DNA of 64,000 bases from Halopenitus persicus. Its GTDB lineage: Archaea; Halobacteriota; Halobacteria; Halobacteriales; Haloferacaceae. The DNA lies in NCBI RefSeq assembly GCF_900107205.1, contig NZ_FNPC01000001.1, positions 465,213-529,212 of the forward strand. The letters run 5' to 3'. A model generated the notes under the pieces. It was not told where the DNA came from. It saw only the letters and a list, made by a program, of their open reading frames with translations, and ran no database searches. This document shows, piece after piece, positions 16,469 through 25,398 of the stretch; the first letter of the stretch is position 1, and each line of letters opens with the position of its first letter. The translations under genes were made by a program, and so were the position numbers.

Positions 16469-17845
16469 CTATTCGTCGTGGCTGGAGTCGCCGTGGTCGT
16501 GGTCGTGACCGTGTGACCCGGAACCGCCGTCGCCGACGATCTCCGCGCCCTCGCCCTCGATCATGTCCATGTTCTTCAGGTTGTCCCGCTCCTCGAAGTC
16601 CTCGACGGCGGCGACCACGTCCGCCTGGGTGAGGGTCATTCGCTCCTCGGTCAGCGCGCGGAGGACGGCCTCACGGAGGACCATCCGGAGGTCCGACCCG
16701 GTCAGTCCCGAGGTCAACTCGGCGATCGCGTCGGGGTCGAAGTCGGCGATGTCCATCTCCTGGGTGACGATCCGGAGGATGTCCGCCCGCATCTGGCGGT
16801 CCGGTTTGGGGAAGTTGACGATCTCGTCGAACCGTCGCCACGCGGCCGCGTCCAGCTGGTCCGGGTGGTTGGTCGCGCCGATGAGCAACACCTCGTCGCG
16901 GACCAGCGAGATGTCGTCGATCGACTTGAGCAGGGTGTTGACGGCGCGCTTGAGCGCGGCGTGTTCGTCCGACCGGCGCGTCTTCGCGACCGAGTCGAAC
17001 TCGTCGATGAAGAGGATACACGGGGAGAGCCGCTTGGCGACCTCGAAGGTCTTCTCGACGTTCTTGGCCGTCTCGCCGAGGTACTGGCTCGTGATCATCG
17101 AGAGCTTCACCTCGACGAACGGCAGGCCGAGTTCGTGTGCGAGCGCTCTCGAGACGGTCGTTTTCCCCGTTCCGGGGGGACCGACGAACAGGAGTTTGCC
17201 GATCTCACGGAGGCCGATGCTCGCGAGGTACTCGCGGTGCTCGATCGCCTTGACGAGCTTCTGGATCTCGTCCTCCTGGTCGCCGGTGAGCACCAGGTCG
17301 TCGAGCGTCGTCTCGATCTCCTCCGGCGCGCGGACGTTGACGAGATCGAGCATCTCGGCGTCCTCCTCCTCGTCGAAGTACTCCTCGAGGAGGGCGTCGA
17401 TCCAGACGCGGTCGGCGTGGATCGGACGGTTGTTGTCCCGCGCCGCCTCGTGGGTGACGGTCGTCTCGAGGTCCGCGTGGTCCTCGAGGGCGGCCGCGAG
17501 CGTCGGGTTGGTCGCGATCCGGTCGTCGTCGGCCCGCTCGTGAACCCACTCGAGGGCCATCTCGGGCTGGGTGAGCGAGATCTCGCCGGAGAAGTCGGTT
17601 CGCTGCGTGAACAGGAGGTCGGAGACGGCCTCCCAGGGGTGCTCGACGCCGGTCGCGGTTCGGACCGTCTCGTCGGTGGCCTTGAGCGGTCGTTCGACGC
17701 CGCCGGGGCCGTCCTCGCCCGGCGCGTCGGTCCAGAACACCTGTCGAAATCGCGGCGGAAGATCGTTCTCGTCGAGGTCGCGGCGGTCCGTATAGAGGTG
17801 TGTCGTCAACACGAATTCGACCACGTCGAGGGCCGGGTCACTCAT
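16469..17845 (-). CDS. AAA+ ATPase with histidine-rich tail
   Basis: A 458-residue protein. Residues 1-180 are a haloarchaeal N-terminal region with no named domain. The AAA module follows: Walker A GPPGTGKTT at about 225, Walker B CILFIDEFDSVA, sensor 1 LLIGATNHPDQLD, an arginine-finger region and a C-terminal lid with LTGSDLRMVLREAV. It resembles single-AAA Cdc48-like ATPases. The last 16 residues, SHGHDHDHGDSSHDE, are rich in His and Asp and could bind metal. A TATA-like box on the minus strand (17870-17879) fits a leaderless start at 17845. The substrate is unknown. Confidence 0.85.
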   Translation of the reverse strand: MSDPALDVVEFVLTTHLYTDRRDLDENDLPPRFRQVFWTDAPGEDGPGGVERPLKATDETVRTATGVEHPWEAVSDLLFTQRTDFSGEISLTQPEMALEWVHERADDDRIATNPTLAAALEDHADLETTVTHEAARDNNRPIHADRVWIDALLEEYFDEEEDAEMLDLVNVRAPEEIETTLDDLVLTGDQEDEIQKLVKAIEHREYLASIGLREIGKLLFVGPPGTGKTTVSRALAHELGLPFVEVKLSMITSQYLGETAKNVEKTFEVAKRLSPCILFIDEFDSVAKTRRSDEHAALKRAVNTLLKSIDDISLVRDEVLLIGATNHPDQLDAAAWRRFDEIVNFPKPDRQMRADILRIVTQEMDIADFDPDAIAELTSGLTGSDLRMVLREAVLRALTEERMTLTQADVVAAVEDFEERDNLKNMDMIEGEGAEIVGDGGSGSHGHDHDHGDSSHDE

Positions 17846-17869
17846 CCCCCAAGGGTTGGGACGGGCGGC

Positions 17870-17879
17870 GTTTAAGCGC
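17870..17879 (-). promoter_or_regulatory. TATA-like box of the AAA ATPase
   Basis: On the minus strand the sequence reads gcgcttaaac, about 27 bases before the ATG at 17845. Confidence 0.55.
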
Positions 17880-17958
17880 GTCGAAGCACCCGGGTCGAAC
17901 GACGCGCTCGGAGCCGCCGACGGTCCGGATCGGAGGACCATAGCGGCGTGCAGTCCCC

Positions 17959-17968
17959 GTATTTAAGC
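17959..17968 (+). promoter_or_regulatory. TATA-like box of the thiolase
   Basis: gtatttaagc is centred about 28 bases before the ATG at 17992, typical of a leaderless promoter, and is back to back with the ATPase promoter. Confidence 0.6.
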
Positions 17969-17991
17969 CGGCGCCGGTCCGACCGATCGGT

Positions 17992-19134
17992 ATGTCGCGG
18001 GATACCACTCCGGTGATCGCGGTCGCCCGGCGGACGCCGCAGGGGAAGGACGGCGGCGTCCTCAGCGAGGTGCGCAGCGAGGACCTGTCGGTCACGTTGA
18101 TCGACCGGATCCTCGAGACGACCGGCCTCACCGCCGACCACGTCGACGACCTGATGTGGGGGGTCGCCCAGCAGCGCGGCGAACAGGACAACAACGTCGC
18201 GCGGGTCATCGCGCTGCTGTCGGAGCTCGGCGAGGGCGTGCCGGCGACGACGATCAACCGGTGGTGCGCCTCCTCGATGCAGGCGATCATCTCGGCCGCG
18301 GACGCGATCGCGGCCGGCAACCGCGAGTGCATCATCGCCGGCGGCGTGGAGAACATGTCCCGGGTGCCGATGGACACGAGCACCTACGAGGACCTCCATC
18401 CGGAGCTGTCCGAACGGTACGACGTCTTCCGGCTGCAGATGGGGATGACCGCCGAGACGGTTGCCGAGCGGTACGACGTGAGCCGTCGAACACAGGACGA
18501 ATACGCGGTGCGGAGCCATCGACGGGCGGCCGAGGCCGCCGAGTCCGGTCGGTTCGACCGGGAGATCGTTCCCGTCGAGACGCCCGACGGGATCGTCGAG
18601 ACCGACGAGGGGATCCGCCCGGACACCTCCCTGGAGGCGCTCGCCGAGCTGCCGCCCGCATTCACCGGGGACGGTACCGTCACGGCCGGGAACGCCTCCC
18701 AGATATCCGACGGCGCGGCGGCGACGCTCGTCACGAGCCGAGCCTTTGCCGCGGACCACGGACTCGACGTGCTCGCCGAGGTCGGCACGAACGCCGTCGC
18801 CGGCGTCGACCCGACCGTGATGGGGATCGGGCCCGTGCCGGCGACTCGCGGCCTCCTCGAGCGAGCTGGGACGGCGATCGAGGACTACGACCTGGTGGAG
18901 CTCAACGAGGCGTTCGCCTCGCAGTGCGTCCACTCGAAACGGGAGCTCGGGATTCCCGATGACCGATTCAACGTGAACGGCGGCGCGATCGCGATCGGAC
19001 ATCCGCTCGGCGCCTCGGGCGCCCGGCTCCCGGTGACGTTGGTCCACGAGATGAACGTCCGCGACGTCGACCGCGGGCTCGCGACGCTCTGTGTCGGGTT
19101 CGGACAGGGAGCCGCGATCGAGTTCAAACGGTAA
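17992..19134 (+). CDS. thiolase (acetyl-CoA C-acyltransferase)
   Basis: A 380-residue thiolase. The acyl-accepting cysteine is at position 92 ([11 protein letters not shown]), the motif [12 protein letters not shown] lies at about 305, the catalytic histidine is in [14 protein letters not shown] (about 337) and the second cysteine is in [11 protein letters not shown] (about 367). It could work in beta-oxidation, or as the acetoacetyl-CoA thiolase feeding HMG-CoA synthase (29238) and the mevalonate pathway; sequence alone does not separate these. The true-enzyme residues distinguish it from SCP2-like thiolases. Confidence 0.9.
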   Translation: MSRDTTPVIAVARRTPQGKDGGVLSEVRSEDLSVTLIDRILETTGLTADHVDDLMWGVAQQRGEQDNNVARVIALLSELGEGVPATTINRWCASSMQAIISAADAIAAGNRECIIAGGVENMSRVPMDTSTYEDLHPELSERYDVFRLQMGMTAETVAERYDVSRRTQDEYAVRSHRRAAEAAESGRFDREIVPVETPDGIVETDEGIRPDTSLEALAELPPAFTGDGTVTAGNASQISDGAAATLVTSRAFAADHGLDVLAEVGTNAVAGVDPTVMGIGPVPATRGLLERAGTAIEDYDLVELNEAFASQCVHSKRELGIPDDRFNVNGGAIAIGHPLGASGARLPVTLVHEMNVRDVDRGLATLCVGFGQGAAIEFKR

Positions 19135-19173
19135 CGATCGGCCTCGGATGGGGTCCGGAAACCAGCGGACGAC

Positions 19174-19629
19174 CTACCCGGAGAGGTCGCGTTTCGCCTG
19201 CCGGGCACGATCCGCCATCTCCGGATGCCCGTCGACGTCCGCCAGCGTCTCGACGGCTTCCATCGTCCGGATGGAATCGTCGAGGAACGACCGCACGTCG
19301 CCGGTGTACGCGTAGACCATATAATCGTCGGTCATCACGTCGACGATCGCGTTCGGTCCGAGTCCCTCCGCCCGCAGCTCGAGGAGATAGCGGGTGAACT
19401 TCCGCTCCGGACAGCCGCAGTAAGGGTTCTGGTCGCAGTCGCAATCCAGGAAGTCCTCGGCGAAGTCGAGGACCCGATCGCGGGTCGCCGAATCGAGGTT
19501 CGCGATCCCGTCGCCGGTGAACAGGAGATCGAGCGTCGCGCCGGCGAAGGCTCCCTTCGGCAGGCTCGCCTCCAGCTGGGAGGCCAGCTGGCGGTGGTTC
19601 TTCACGTAGATCTTGTCCGTGATCGCCAC
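19174..19629 (-). CDS. small protein with CxC-x5-CxC cluster (DUF5814-like)
   Basis: A 151-residue protein. It starts [20 protein letters not shown] at a GTG; a TATA-like sequence on the minus strand at about 19659 is 30 bases upstream, which supports this start over an ATG 19 codons further up. At about residues 80-92 it has [16 protein letters not shown], four cysteines spaced C-x-C-x5-C-x-C, likely a zinc or iron-sulfur site. The rest is helical, with [23 protein letters not shown]. Similar modules occur at the ends of some haloarchaeal helicases (DUF5814), so a nucleic-acid role is possible, but this is from memory. Confidence 0.7.
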   Translation of the reverse strand: MAITDKIYVKNHRQLASQLEASLPKGAFAGATLDLLFTGDGIANLDSATRDRVLDFAEDFLDCDCDQNPYCGCPERKFTRYLLELRAEGLGPNAIVDVMTDDYMVYAYTGDVRSFLDDSIRTMEAVETLADVDGHPEMADRARQAKRDLSG

Positions 19630-19754
19630 AGTTGGCTCGGAATAGACGTCGGGCGAGTAAAAGGGACGTGGTGTCGCACCGTCCACCGGATCGACGGAGG
19701 AAGGATGCCGCCGCCGTATGCTGAATCGTCACACGGAACGGAAAAAGTCGTAAC

Positions 19755-19760
19755 GTATAT
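19755..19760 (+). promoter_or_regulatory. TATA-like box of tRNA-His
   Basis: gtatat lies about 30 bases before the 5' end of the tRNA. Confidence 0.5.
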
Positions 19761-19789
19761 CCGTCACACCGCGATAGATACGGCTGCGT

Positions 19790-19862
19790 GTCCGGGTTGG
19801 GGTAGTGGTTATCCTTCAGCCTTGTGGAGGCTGAGAGGCGGGTTCGATTCTCGCACCCGGAC
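19790..19862 (+). tRNA. tRNA-His (GTG)
   Basis: The cloverleaf is complete. Acceptor tccgggt (19791-19797) pairs with acccgga (19855-19861). The anticodon stem cagcc/ggctg encloses the loop ttgtgga with anticodon GTG. The T arm is gcggg-ttcgatt-ctcgc. The G before position 1 (19790) and the C at position 73 (19862) are both in the DNA, so the extra G-1 that marks tRNA-His is template-encoded. CCA is not encoded. Confidence 0.95.
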
Positions 19863-19866
19863 TCAT

Positions 19867-19886
19867 AAATTAATTTATATTTTCTA
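19867..19886 (+). terminator. T-rich terminator of tRNA-His
   Basis: The AT-rich run taatttatattttc starts about 8 bases after the tRNA, as usual for archaeal T-tract termination. Confidence 0.5.
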
Positions 19887-19927
19887 TCTCGAGTGAGTCC
19901 TTGGGATCGATACCGATCATATACTTT

Positions 19928-19939
19928 CACCGTACGGTG
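19928..19939. promoter_or_regulatory. 12-bp palindrome upstream of the HNH gene
   Basis: caccgtacggtg is a perfect palindrome 35 bases before the HNH nuclease ATG, just after a TATA-like atatacttt. It could be an operator. Confidence 0.35.
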
Positions 19940-19973
19940 GAGATTGATATCGGATCGCGACCGTAATCGCGAT

Positions 19974-20786
19974 ATGGCTCACCGGTGTCCGACGTGCGAT
20001 CGATCGTTCGAAACGAAACGCGGCCTCGGCGTTCATCATTCTCAGGTTCACGGCGAAAAACTACCGAACAGAACGTGTACGCACTGTGGATCCGACTTCC
20101 ACAGCTCCCACGAAAAGAAATACTGTTCCGATGACTGTCTCGATGCTGCCGATCCGTATGGGGGCACGAACAACGGGAACTACCGCGGCGCGAAAACCGA
20201 AACGATCTGTGAGTTATGTGAAGCGACGTTCACGTACTATCCCTCCGAGAAGCCGGGAAAGTTCTGTCCGGACTGTGTGAAAGAGCGAAGGTGGCGAACA
20301 CGCCCGAACGTGGACGGGGAACGGAATCCTCGCTGGAAGGGCGGCAAACGAACCATTACCTGTCACGAGTGCGACGAGAAGTTCGAACGTCATCCGAGCG
20401 AACTCGGCGACAAGGTGCACTTCTGTTCGATCGAGTGTCGGTCAGCCTGGCTCTCGGAGTCGTTCGCGGGGGAGGGACACCCGAACTGGAGGGGTGGAAG
20501 CGACCGGAACTACGGGCCGGGATGGGCGGCCGTTCGCCGGCAGGCGCTCGAGCGCGACGGGTATGCCTGCGTGAACTGCGGCACGACGCGGTCGGAGCTG
20601 GGTCGGAACCCCGACGTCCACCACCTTCTCCCGGTCCGGCTGTTCGCGGAGTCGGACCGCCACACGATCGCCGACGCCCATTACCTCGGGAACGTCGTGA
20701 CGCTGTGTCCGGGATGCCATCGGCGGGCTGAATACGGCGGGATCCGCGAGACTCGGCTCCGTGAGGCGGCCGCGTTGACCGGCTGA
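19974..20786 (+). CDS. HNH endonuclease with multiple zinc fingers
   Basis: A 270-residue protein. Residues 1-28 form a C2H2 finger (CPTCDRSFETKRGLGVHHSQVH). Three further Cys-rich knuckles follow: CTHCGSDFHSSHEKKYCSDDC, CELCEATFTYYPSEKPGKFC and CHECDEKFERHPSE with a distal CSIEC. The C-terminal HNH nuclease domain (from about 195) has RDGYACVNCG, NPDVHHLLPVRLF and NVVTLCPGCHRRAE, giving the two CxxC zinc pairs and the catalytic His pair. Such proteins occur as stand-alone mobile or phage-linked nucleases. Its place next to tRNA-His, with more AT-rich flanks than its neighbours, suggests acquisition. The target site and whether it acts in defence are unknown. Confidence 0.85.
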   Translation: MAHRCPTCDRSFETKRGLGVHHSQVHGEKLPNRTCTHCGSDFHSSHEKKYCSDDCLDAADPYGGTNNGNYRGAKTETICELCEATFTYYPSEKPGKFCPDCVKERRWRTRPNVDGERNPRWKGGKRTITCHECDEKFERHPSELGDKVHFCSIECRSAWLSESFAGEGHPNWRGGSDRNYGPGWAAVRRQALERDGYACVNCGTTRSELGRNPDVHHLLPVRLFAESDRHTIADAHYLGNVVTLCPGCHRRAEYGGIRETRLREAAALTG

Positions 20787-20897
20787 TTCCCGGATCGAGG
20801 AACGTAGCGACACGTCTCTCGGATGCTCGCCGTACGCCGAGACCGGACCACTAAGCTGACCCATACTGGTAAGTATCCACACGGCGATAGACATCAT

Positions 20898-22211
20898 ATG
20901 TCGGATGAACGAAGATCTGATCGGCTCACGGACGTGTACGCGGACCGTATCGGAACGCCACGGACTGACGACGAAGTGCGCGGCTACTGGCTGTTCGCGC
21001 TCGGGGTCGTCCTCACGTTCCTCGGCGTGATCCTGTATACGGCCGGCAACGCCGGCGGTTCGGGCCCGGGAGCGGTGAACTACGCGTACCGTCAGTTCGG
21101 CGTCGTGCTCAGCGGGATCGGAGCCCCGGTGGTGATGCTCGGGTCGATCGTTCGGTTCCCGCTTCGAAAGCGAGCGACCACGCTGGCGACCATCGGAACG
21201 GGGATCTGCGTCGTCGCGATCGCCTGGTTCGTGGTGGTGTATCCGGGAAGCTGGACGCCGGGCGCCGGGCATACGGGCGTGATGGCTCTCTACGCGCTCG
21301 GAATATTGCTCATCGCCCTCGCGGGAGCGATCGTCCCGATCGTCACCGACCCGGTGTACGAGGAACACGAGCAACTGCAGGAGACGGCCGCGGGGACGAC
21401 GGCGGAGCTCGAGGAGACGGAGACCCGCGTTCGCGAGCTGGAGGAGGAGCTGGCGGCGACCGAGGGCGAGTTGGAGTCGGTCCGAAGCAGCCGGGCACGG
21501 TTCGAGCTGTACGAGGACGCGGCCGACGAGTACCGGTGGCGGCTCCGACACCGAAACGGTAACGTCATCGCCGACTCCGGGCAGGGGTACAGCTCCCGGC
21601 AGAAGTGCCAACAGGGAATGCACAGCGTGATGCGGAACGCCCTCGGAGCGGGCGTGTTGCGGATCGAACCGGCCGCGTCGGCGGCGGACGGCGAGGCGGC
21701 GGACGACGGGGACGATGCAACCGACGGGGACGACGTATCCGACGAGGAGGACACGGCCGCGGCGGGCGATGGGACCGCCGCCGACGTCTCGGTGCCGGAC
21801 GACGCCGACGATCCGGACCTGGCCGTTCCCTCGGAATCGGTCGCGAGCCAGAGTCGCTTCGAGCTCTTCGAGGATACCGCCGGGGAGTGGCGCTGGCGGC
21901 TCCGCCACGACAACGGCAACGTGCTCGGCGACTCGGGGGAGGGATACGCCTCCCGACCCAACGCGGTTCGGGCGATGAACGGCGTCCGCTCGCACGTCGC
22001 GAGCGCGGACTACCTCCGGATCGACCCGACGGCGTTCGAGCTCTATCGGGATGCTGCCGGGGAATACCGGTGGCGGCTGATCCACGAGAACGGCGAGATC
22101 CTCGCGGACTCGGGACAGGGATACTCCTCGCGGTCGAAGGCTCGCCAGGGGATCGAGAGCGTCCGATCGAACGCAACGGACGCGCCGCTTGAAACCCTCG
22201 ACGACGAGTAG
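20898..22211 (+). CDS. membrane protein with three DUF1508 (YegP-like) domains
   Basis: A 437-residue protein. The first 155 residues carry four transmembrane spans (GYWLFALGVVLTFLGVILY; FGVVLSGIGAPVVMLG; TLATIGTGICVVAIAWFVVV; MALYALGILLIALAGAIVP), matching the haloarchaeal DUF7139 type. A coiled coil follows (about 165-198, EELEETETRVRELEEEL-like). Then come three YegP-like repeats, each F-E-L-Y/F-E-D-x6-WRWRL-x-H-x-NG-N-I/V-L-x-DSG-x-GY-x-SR, with an acidic Asp-rich linker (256-310) between the first and second. The third repeat has AGEYRWRLIHENGEILADSG. A soluble two-repeat paralogue lies directly downstream. The function of the domain is unknown. Confidence 0.8.
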   Translation: MSDERRSDRLTDVYADRIGTPRTDDEVRGYWLFALGVVLTFLGVILYTAGNAGGSGPGAVNYAYRQFGVVLSGIGAPVVMLGSIVRFPLRKRATTLATIGTGICVVAIAWFVVVYPGSWTPGAGHTGVMALYALGILLIALAGAIVPIVTDPVYEEHEQLQETAAGTTAELEETETRVRELEEELAATEGELESVRSSRARFELYEDAADEYRWRLRHRNGNVIADSGQGYSSRQKCQQGMHSVMRNALGAGVLRIEPAASAADGEAADDGDDATDGDDVSDEEDTAAAGDGTAADVSVPDDADDPDLAVPSESVASQSRFELFEDTAGEWRWRLRHDNGNVLGDSGEGYASRPNAVRAMNGVRSHVASADYLRIDPTAFELYRDAAGEYRWRLIHENGEILADSGQGYSSRSKARQGIESVRSNATDAPLETLDDE

Positions 22212-22322
22212 GACGCCGGCGACGTTCCTCGAAGGCGTTCCTCCCCGCCGGGCGCGTCGCATCCCGTCGTGTCCCGGTCGGCGGTACAGTTATGTCGCTG
22301 CCCGAACAGTAGTACTCGAACC

Positions 22323-22685
22323 ATGGGCGCAACCTTCGAGGTCTACGAGGACAACGCCGGCGAGTGGCGCTGGCGGCTCCGCCACGACAACGGCAACATC
22401 ATCGCGGATTCCGGGCAGGGATACGCGTCGAAACGCAACGTGACGGACGCGGTCGAACGGGTCCAAAAATACGTTCCGGACGCGGACGTTCTCGACCTCG
22501 AGGACGCCGCCTTCGAGGTCTACGAGGACAACGCCGGCGAGTGGCGCTGGCGGCTCCGTCACCGGAACGGGAACGTGCTCGCCGACTCCGGCGAAGGATA
22601 CACCTCGCGGTCCGCCGCGGTGAACGCGGTCGAGAGCGTCAAGCGGGACGCGCCGGGCGCCGAGGAGACCGAGACCGACGAGTAG
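22323..22685 (+). CDS. two-domain DUF1508 (YegP/HVO_2922-type) protein
   Basis: A 120-residue soluble protein made of two nearly identical DUF1508 repeats. Both contain FEVYEDNAGEWRWRLRH, and the DNA of this part is almost the same in both (22334-22379 and 22511-22556). Each repeat ends in a helix ending DAVERVQKYV or NAVESVKRDA. The repeats also match those of the upstream membrane protein, so the pair probably arose by duplication and may act on the same partner. HVO_2922-type proteins are common in haloarchaea, with no known activity. Confidence 0.9.
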   Translation: MGATFEVYEDNAGEWRWRLRHDNGNIIADSGQGYASKRNVTDAVERVQKYVPDADVLDLEDAAFEVYEDNAGEWRWRLRHRNGNVLADSGEGYTSRSAAVNAVESVKRDAPGAEETETDE

Positions 22686-22794
22686 CGGGTCGGCTTCCGA
22701 CCGCTTTCAGCATCGATCGGGGGAAAGGGGATCGTCCAGTCGTCAACCGGATATCGGCCGGTCGCCATCCGGAGGTCGGCCGGAGATCGTTCGG

Positions 22795-24012
22795 TCAGCG
22801 GTTGATCGAGGGGACGCCGCGGTCGCCGGCCAGTGCGCGGCCGGTGATCGCCGTCGGCCGACCGCTGTTTCGAATGACGTTGAACGCCGTCATCAGATCG
22901 GTCCGTGAGACGAGTCCGACCAGGTTCCCGTCCGCGTCGACGACCGGGAGCCGGCCGACGTCGTTGCGCTGCATCGTCTGGAGCGCGTCCATCGCCTCGG
23001 TGTCCGGCGAGACGGTCACGAGGTCGCGTTCCATCACGTCCTCGACCCGGTAGGCGTCGCGTTCGACCTCGTCGACCCCGCGGGCGTCCTCCAGCGTCAC
23101 CATTCCGACGAGCGTCTCCCCGTCCATCACCGGGAAGCCGGTGTGGCGCTCGCGGAACATCCGGTCGATCAGTTCGGCGACGGTCGTCTCCTCGGTGACG
23201 ACGTCGAGCTCGGGCGCCGGGGTCATCACGTCGGCGACCGTGACGCCCTCGAAGGCGGCGTTGAGGGTCGTCTGCTGTGCCTCGCCGGAGGCCGCGATGT
23301 AGATGAACAGCGCGAGGAAGATGAGGAACCAGTTGGAGAACAGCCCCACGATCGCGAGGACGAACGCGAAGGTCTTCCCGATCGCGGCGGCACGCTGGGT
23401 CGCCTCCGCGTGCGGCGCGTTGCGCGCGAGCAGCGCCCGGAGCACCCGGCCGCCGTCCATCGGAAACGCCGGCAGCATATTGAACACGGCGAGGACGACG
23501 TTCAACACCGCGAGGTAGCCGAAGACGAACCGGACGGCGTCGATCCCGCCCGGGAATCCGAGCGAGCCCGACGGGATGCCGCTCGTGAGCAGGAGGAGGG
23601 CGTAACAACCGACCCCGACCATGATCGAGACGACCGGGCCGGCGATCGCGATCCAGAACTCGTGGCGCCAATCCTCGGGGAACTCGGTGAAGCTGGCGAG
23701 CCCGCCGAGCAGCCACAGCGTGATCGAGTCGATCTCGTAGCCGTACCGCATCGCCACCAGGGAGTGGCCGAACTCGTGGAGCAGGACGCCGACGAACAGT
23801 CCCAGCGCCGATGCGAGCCCGAGGACCCAAGGCAGCGATCCGCCCGAGAGGGCCTCGGCGTCGATCGCCACCGGGAGCGCGCCGCCGATCGTCGACGCGA
23901 TCATCGAGATGTCCTGGCCGATCAGGAAGGCGAAGAAGGGCAGGACCAGCAGGAACGTCCAGTTGAGTCTGATCGGGATGCCGAAGGCGCTCCCGATCTT
24001 GATGCCTCGCAT
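22795..24012 (-). CDS. site-2 protease (M50) with two CBS domains
   Basis: A 405-residue membrane protease. Seen: a first span LNWTFLLVLPFFAFLIG, the zinc motif HEFGH in GVLLHEFGHSLVAMRYG, and the third ligand in NMLPAFPMDGGRVLRALL, then further spans to about 265. Two CBS motifs fill the C-terminus (VADVMTPAPELDVVTEET; VEDVMERDLVTVSPDTEA), the form common in archaea, in which nucleotide binding may control cleavage. It should cut transmembrane regulators inside the bilayer; the substrate is unknown. Start at 24012 (MRGIKIGSAFGIPIRLNW). Confidence 0.9.
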   Translation of the reverse strand: MRGIKIGSAFGIPIRLNWTFLLVLPFFAFLIGQDISMIASTIGGALPVAIDAEALSGGSLPWVLGLASALGLFVGVLLHEFGHSLVAMRYGYEIDSITLWLLGGLASFTEFPEDWRHEFWIAIAGPVVSIMVGVGCYALLLLTSGIPSGSLGFPGGIDAVRFVFGYLAVLNVVLAVFNMLPAFPMDGGRVLRALLARNAPHAEATQRAAAIGKTFAFVLAIVGLFSNWFLIFLALFIYIAASGEAQQTTLNAAFEGVTVADVMTPAPELDVVTEETTVAELIDRMFRERHTGFPVMDGETLVGMVTLEDARGVDEVERDAYRVEDVMERDLVTVSPDTEAMDALQTMQRNDVGRLPVVDADGNLVGLVSRTDLMTAFNVIRNSGRPTAITGRALAGDRGVPSINR

Positions 24013-24104
24013 AGGGATCCGTTCGGGCGCCTCGGTTAAAAGCGTGCGGCGGGACGCCGCCGGGCAGCCACGGACGGCCGGCCGACCGCCTCGAACTCCC
24101 CGAA

Positions 24105-24578
24105 CTACCGCGTCAGCGGGTCGGCGTCGACCCCGCGGAGTCCGGTGGCCTCCTCGATGGACAGCTCGTAGGGGACCGGCGACAGGCGGCGCTCCTCGAG
24201 GACCGACAGGTCGGGCACCCAGGCGTTCTCGTCCATCAGCTTCCCGACGGTCGTTCGCTCGTCGGGCTCGATCGGGGCCATCGGTCCGCGGACGACGACG
24301 CTCCGCCAGTCGGTCGGCGACCGGTGCTCGAAGACGGTCAAACACGCGCTGTCGGTCGCCTCGGTGAACGCGACCTTTCGGCTCCCGGAACCAAACTGCC
24401 AGTAAACGAAGACGACCCGACCCGCGTCGTAGCCGAACGAGATCGGGATCGCGTACGCGTCGTTCCCGTCCGCGAGCGCGAGCGTTCCCGTGCCGTGGGT
24501 CTCGAGGACGGCGTCGATCGCCGCGTCGCTCATCGTCTCGCCCTCGATCGGCCGGTCGTCGGATGGCTGCGTCGTCAT
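24105..24578 (-). CDS. pyridoxamine 5'-phosphate oxidase-like flavin protein
   Basis: A 157-residue split-barrel FMN-binding protein. It opens with a helix (MSDAAIDAVLETHGTGTLALADGNDAYAIPISFGY) typical of the family, followed by VVFVYWQFGSGSRKVAF, ACLTVFEHRSPTDWRSVVVRG and a C-terminal ELSIEEATGLRG. Such small haloarchaeal proteins bind flavin or F420 and are not true PdxH enzymes; the substrate is unknown. The ATG at 24578 begins 15 residues before the conserved helix. Confidence 0.8.
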   Translation of the reverse strand: MTTQPSDDRPIEGETMSDAAIDAVLETHGTGTLALADGNDAYAIPISFGYDAGRVVFVYWQFGSGSRKVAFTEATDSACLTVFEHRSPTDWRSVVVRGPMAPIEPDERTTVGKLMDENAWVPDLSVLEERRLSPVPYELSIEEATGLRGVDADPLTR

Positions 24579-24843
24579 TGGGGACACGTCCTGCGGCGGT
24601 GACCGCAACCGGGGACGGGTTCGGCGCTCGTCCCCGTGGATGTACCGTCCGTCGTGCGGATGGGCCTTATATATCCCGGACGGAGCGACGCGATTCCGGA
24701 ACGACCGAGAAACCGTTGGATACCGAGCGGACGCGGTAGGAAGGCCTAAACGAAGATACGAATCCAGGCCACATAGCATCCCAATTGTGTTTAGAAAAAG
24801 AGACAATCATCAACATATCCAACATAAATTGCGCTTTAAGGTT

Positions 24844-25218
24844 TCAATAGGTATCTCGTTCAAGCGCCTCCCGTCGCTGTTCGTATTCCTCGTCAGTCAG
24901 TTCCCCGCGTGCGTAGGCGAGCCGAAGCTCTTCGAGTGCTTGGTCTGAATCACTCGCATCTCCCGTAATCGCGCGGTAGATGAGGTACCCACCACCGACG
25001 ATGGCGGCGAGGAACAGCAGCTGCATCACGATGCCGACGATGAACATCCAGCCAGGCATCGTCCCGTCGCCCCACATATGACCGCCCCACGTCCCACCCA
25101 TCATCGGGCCGAATCCCATCATCCCGAAGCCCATAAAGAACAACGGGAAGATGACGAACGCACCGATGATAACGAGGAGGAGCGTAACAAGTCGCGTATC
25201 GTCTGAATTCGTCGGCAT
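24844..25218 (-). CDS. Met-rich membrane protein with SHOCT domain
   Basis: A 124-residue protein with two spans (LVTLLLVIIGAFVIFPLFF and MFIVGIVMQLLFLAAIVGGGYL). Between them is a Met/Gly/Trp-rich, His-containing stretch (MGFGMMGFGPMMGGTWGG, then HMWGDGTMPGW) that looks like a soft-metal site for copper or silver. The C-terminus is a SHOCT motif (EELRLAYARGELTDEEYEQRRE). Codon use is less GC-biased than in neighbouring genes, and the flanks are AT-rich. It is divergent from the YHS permease, and the two promoters share one gap. This context supports a role in metal stress. Confidence 0.8.
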   Translation of the reverse strand: MPTNSDDTRLVTLLLVIIGAFVIFPLFFMGFGMMGFGPMMGGTWGGHMWGDGTMPGWMFIVGIVMQLLFLAAIVGGGYLIYRAITGDASDSDQALEELRLAYARGELTDEEYEQRREALERDTY

Positions 25219-25398
25219 ATTGTATCCCTCCGTGAGTTTGGGCCTCGGGTAATACTACGCACTAACTATTCAATGCGGTTGTGCCTTTGACCTGCGTGTT
25301 TCTCCTACCGATTTCTTTTGAAGTAACCACTCATTACGGCTATGACCCGAACTATCTGAAGGAAAACTGCAATAGATGATCCCTTCGAAAGTATACCT

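Noticed and set aside
19790-19862. An integration attachment site duplicated downstream of tRNA-His
   Set aside because: No second copy of the tRNA 3' end was seen between 19863 and 22800.
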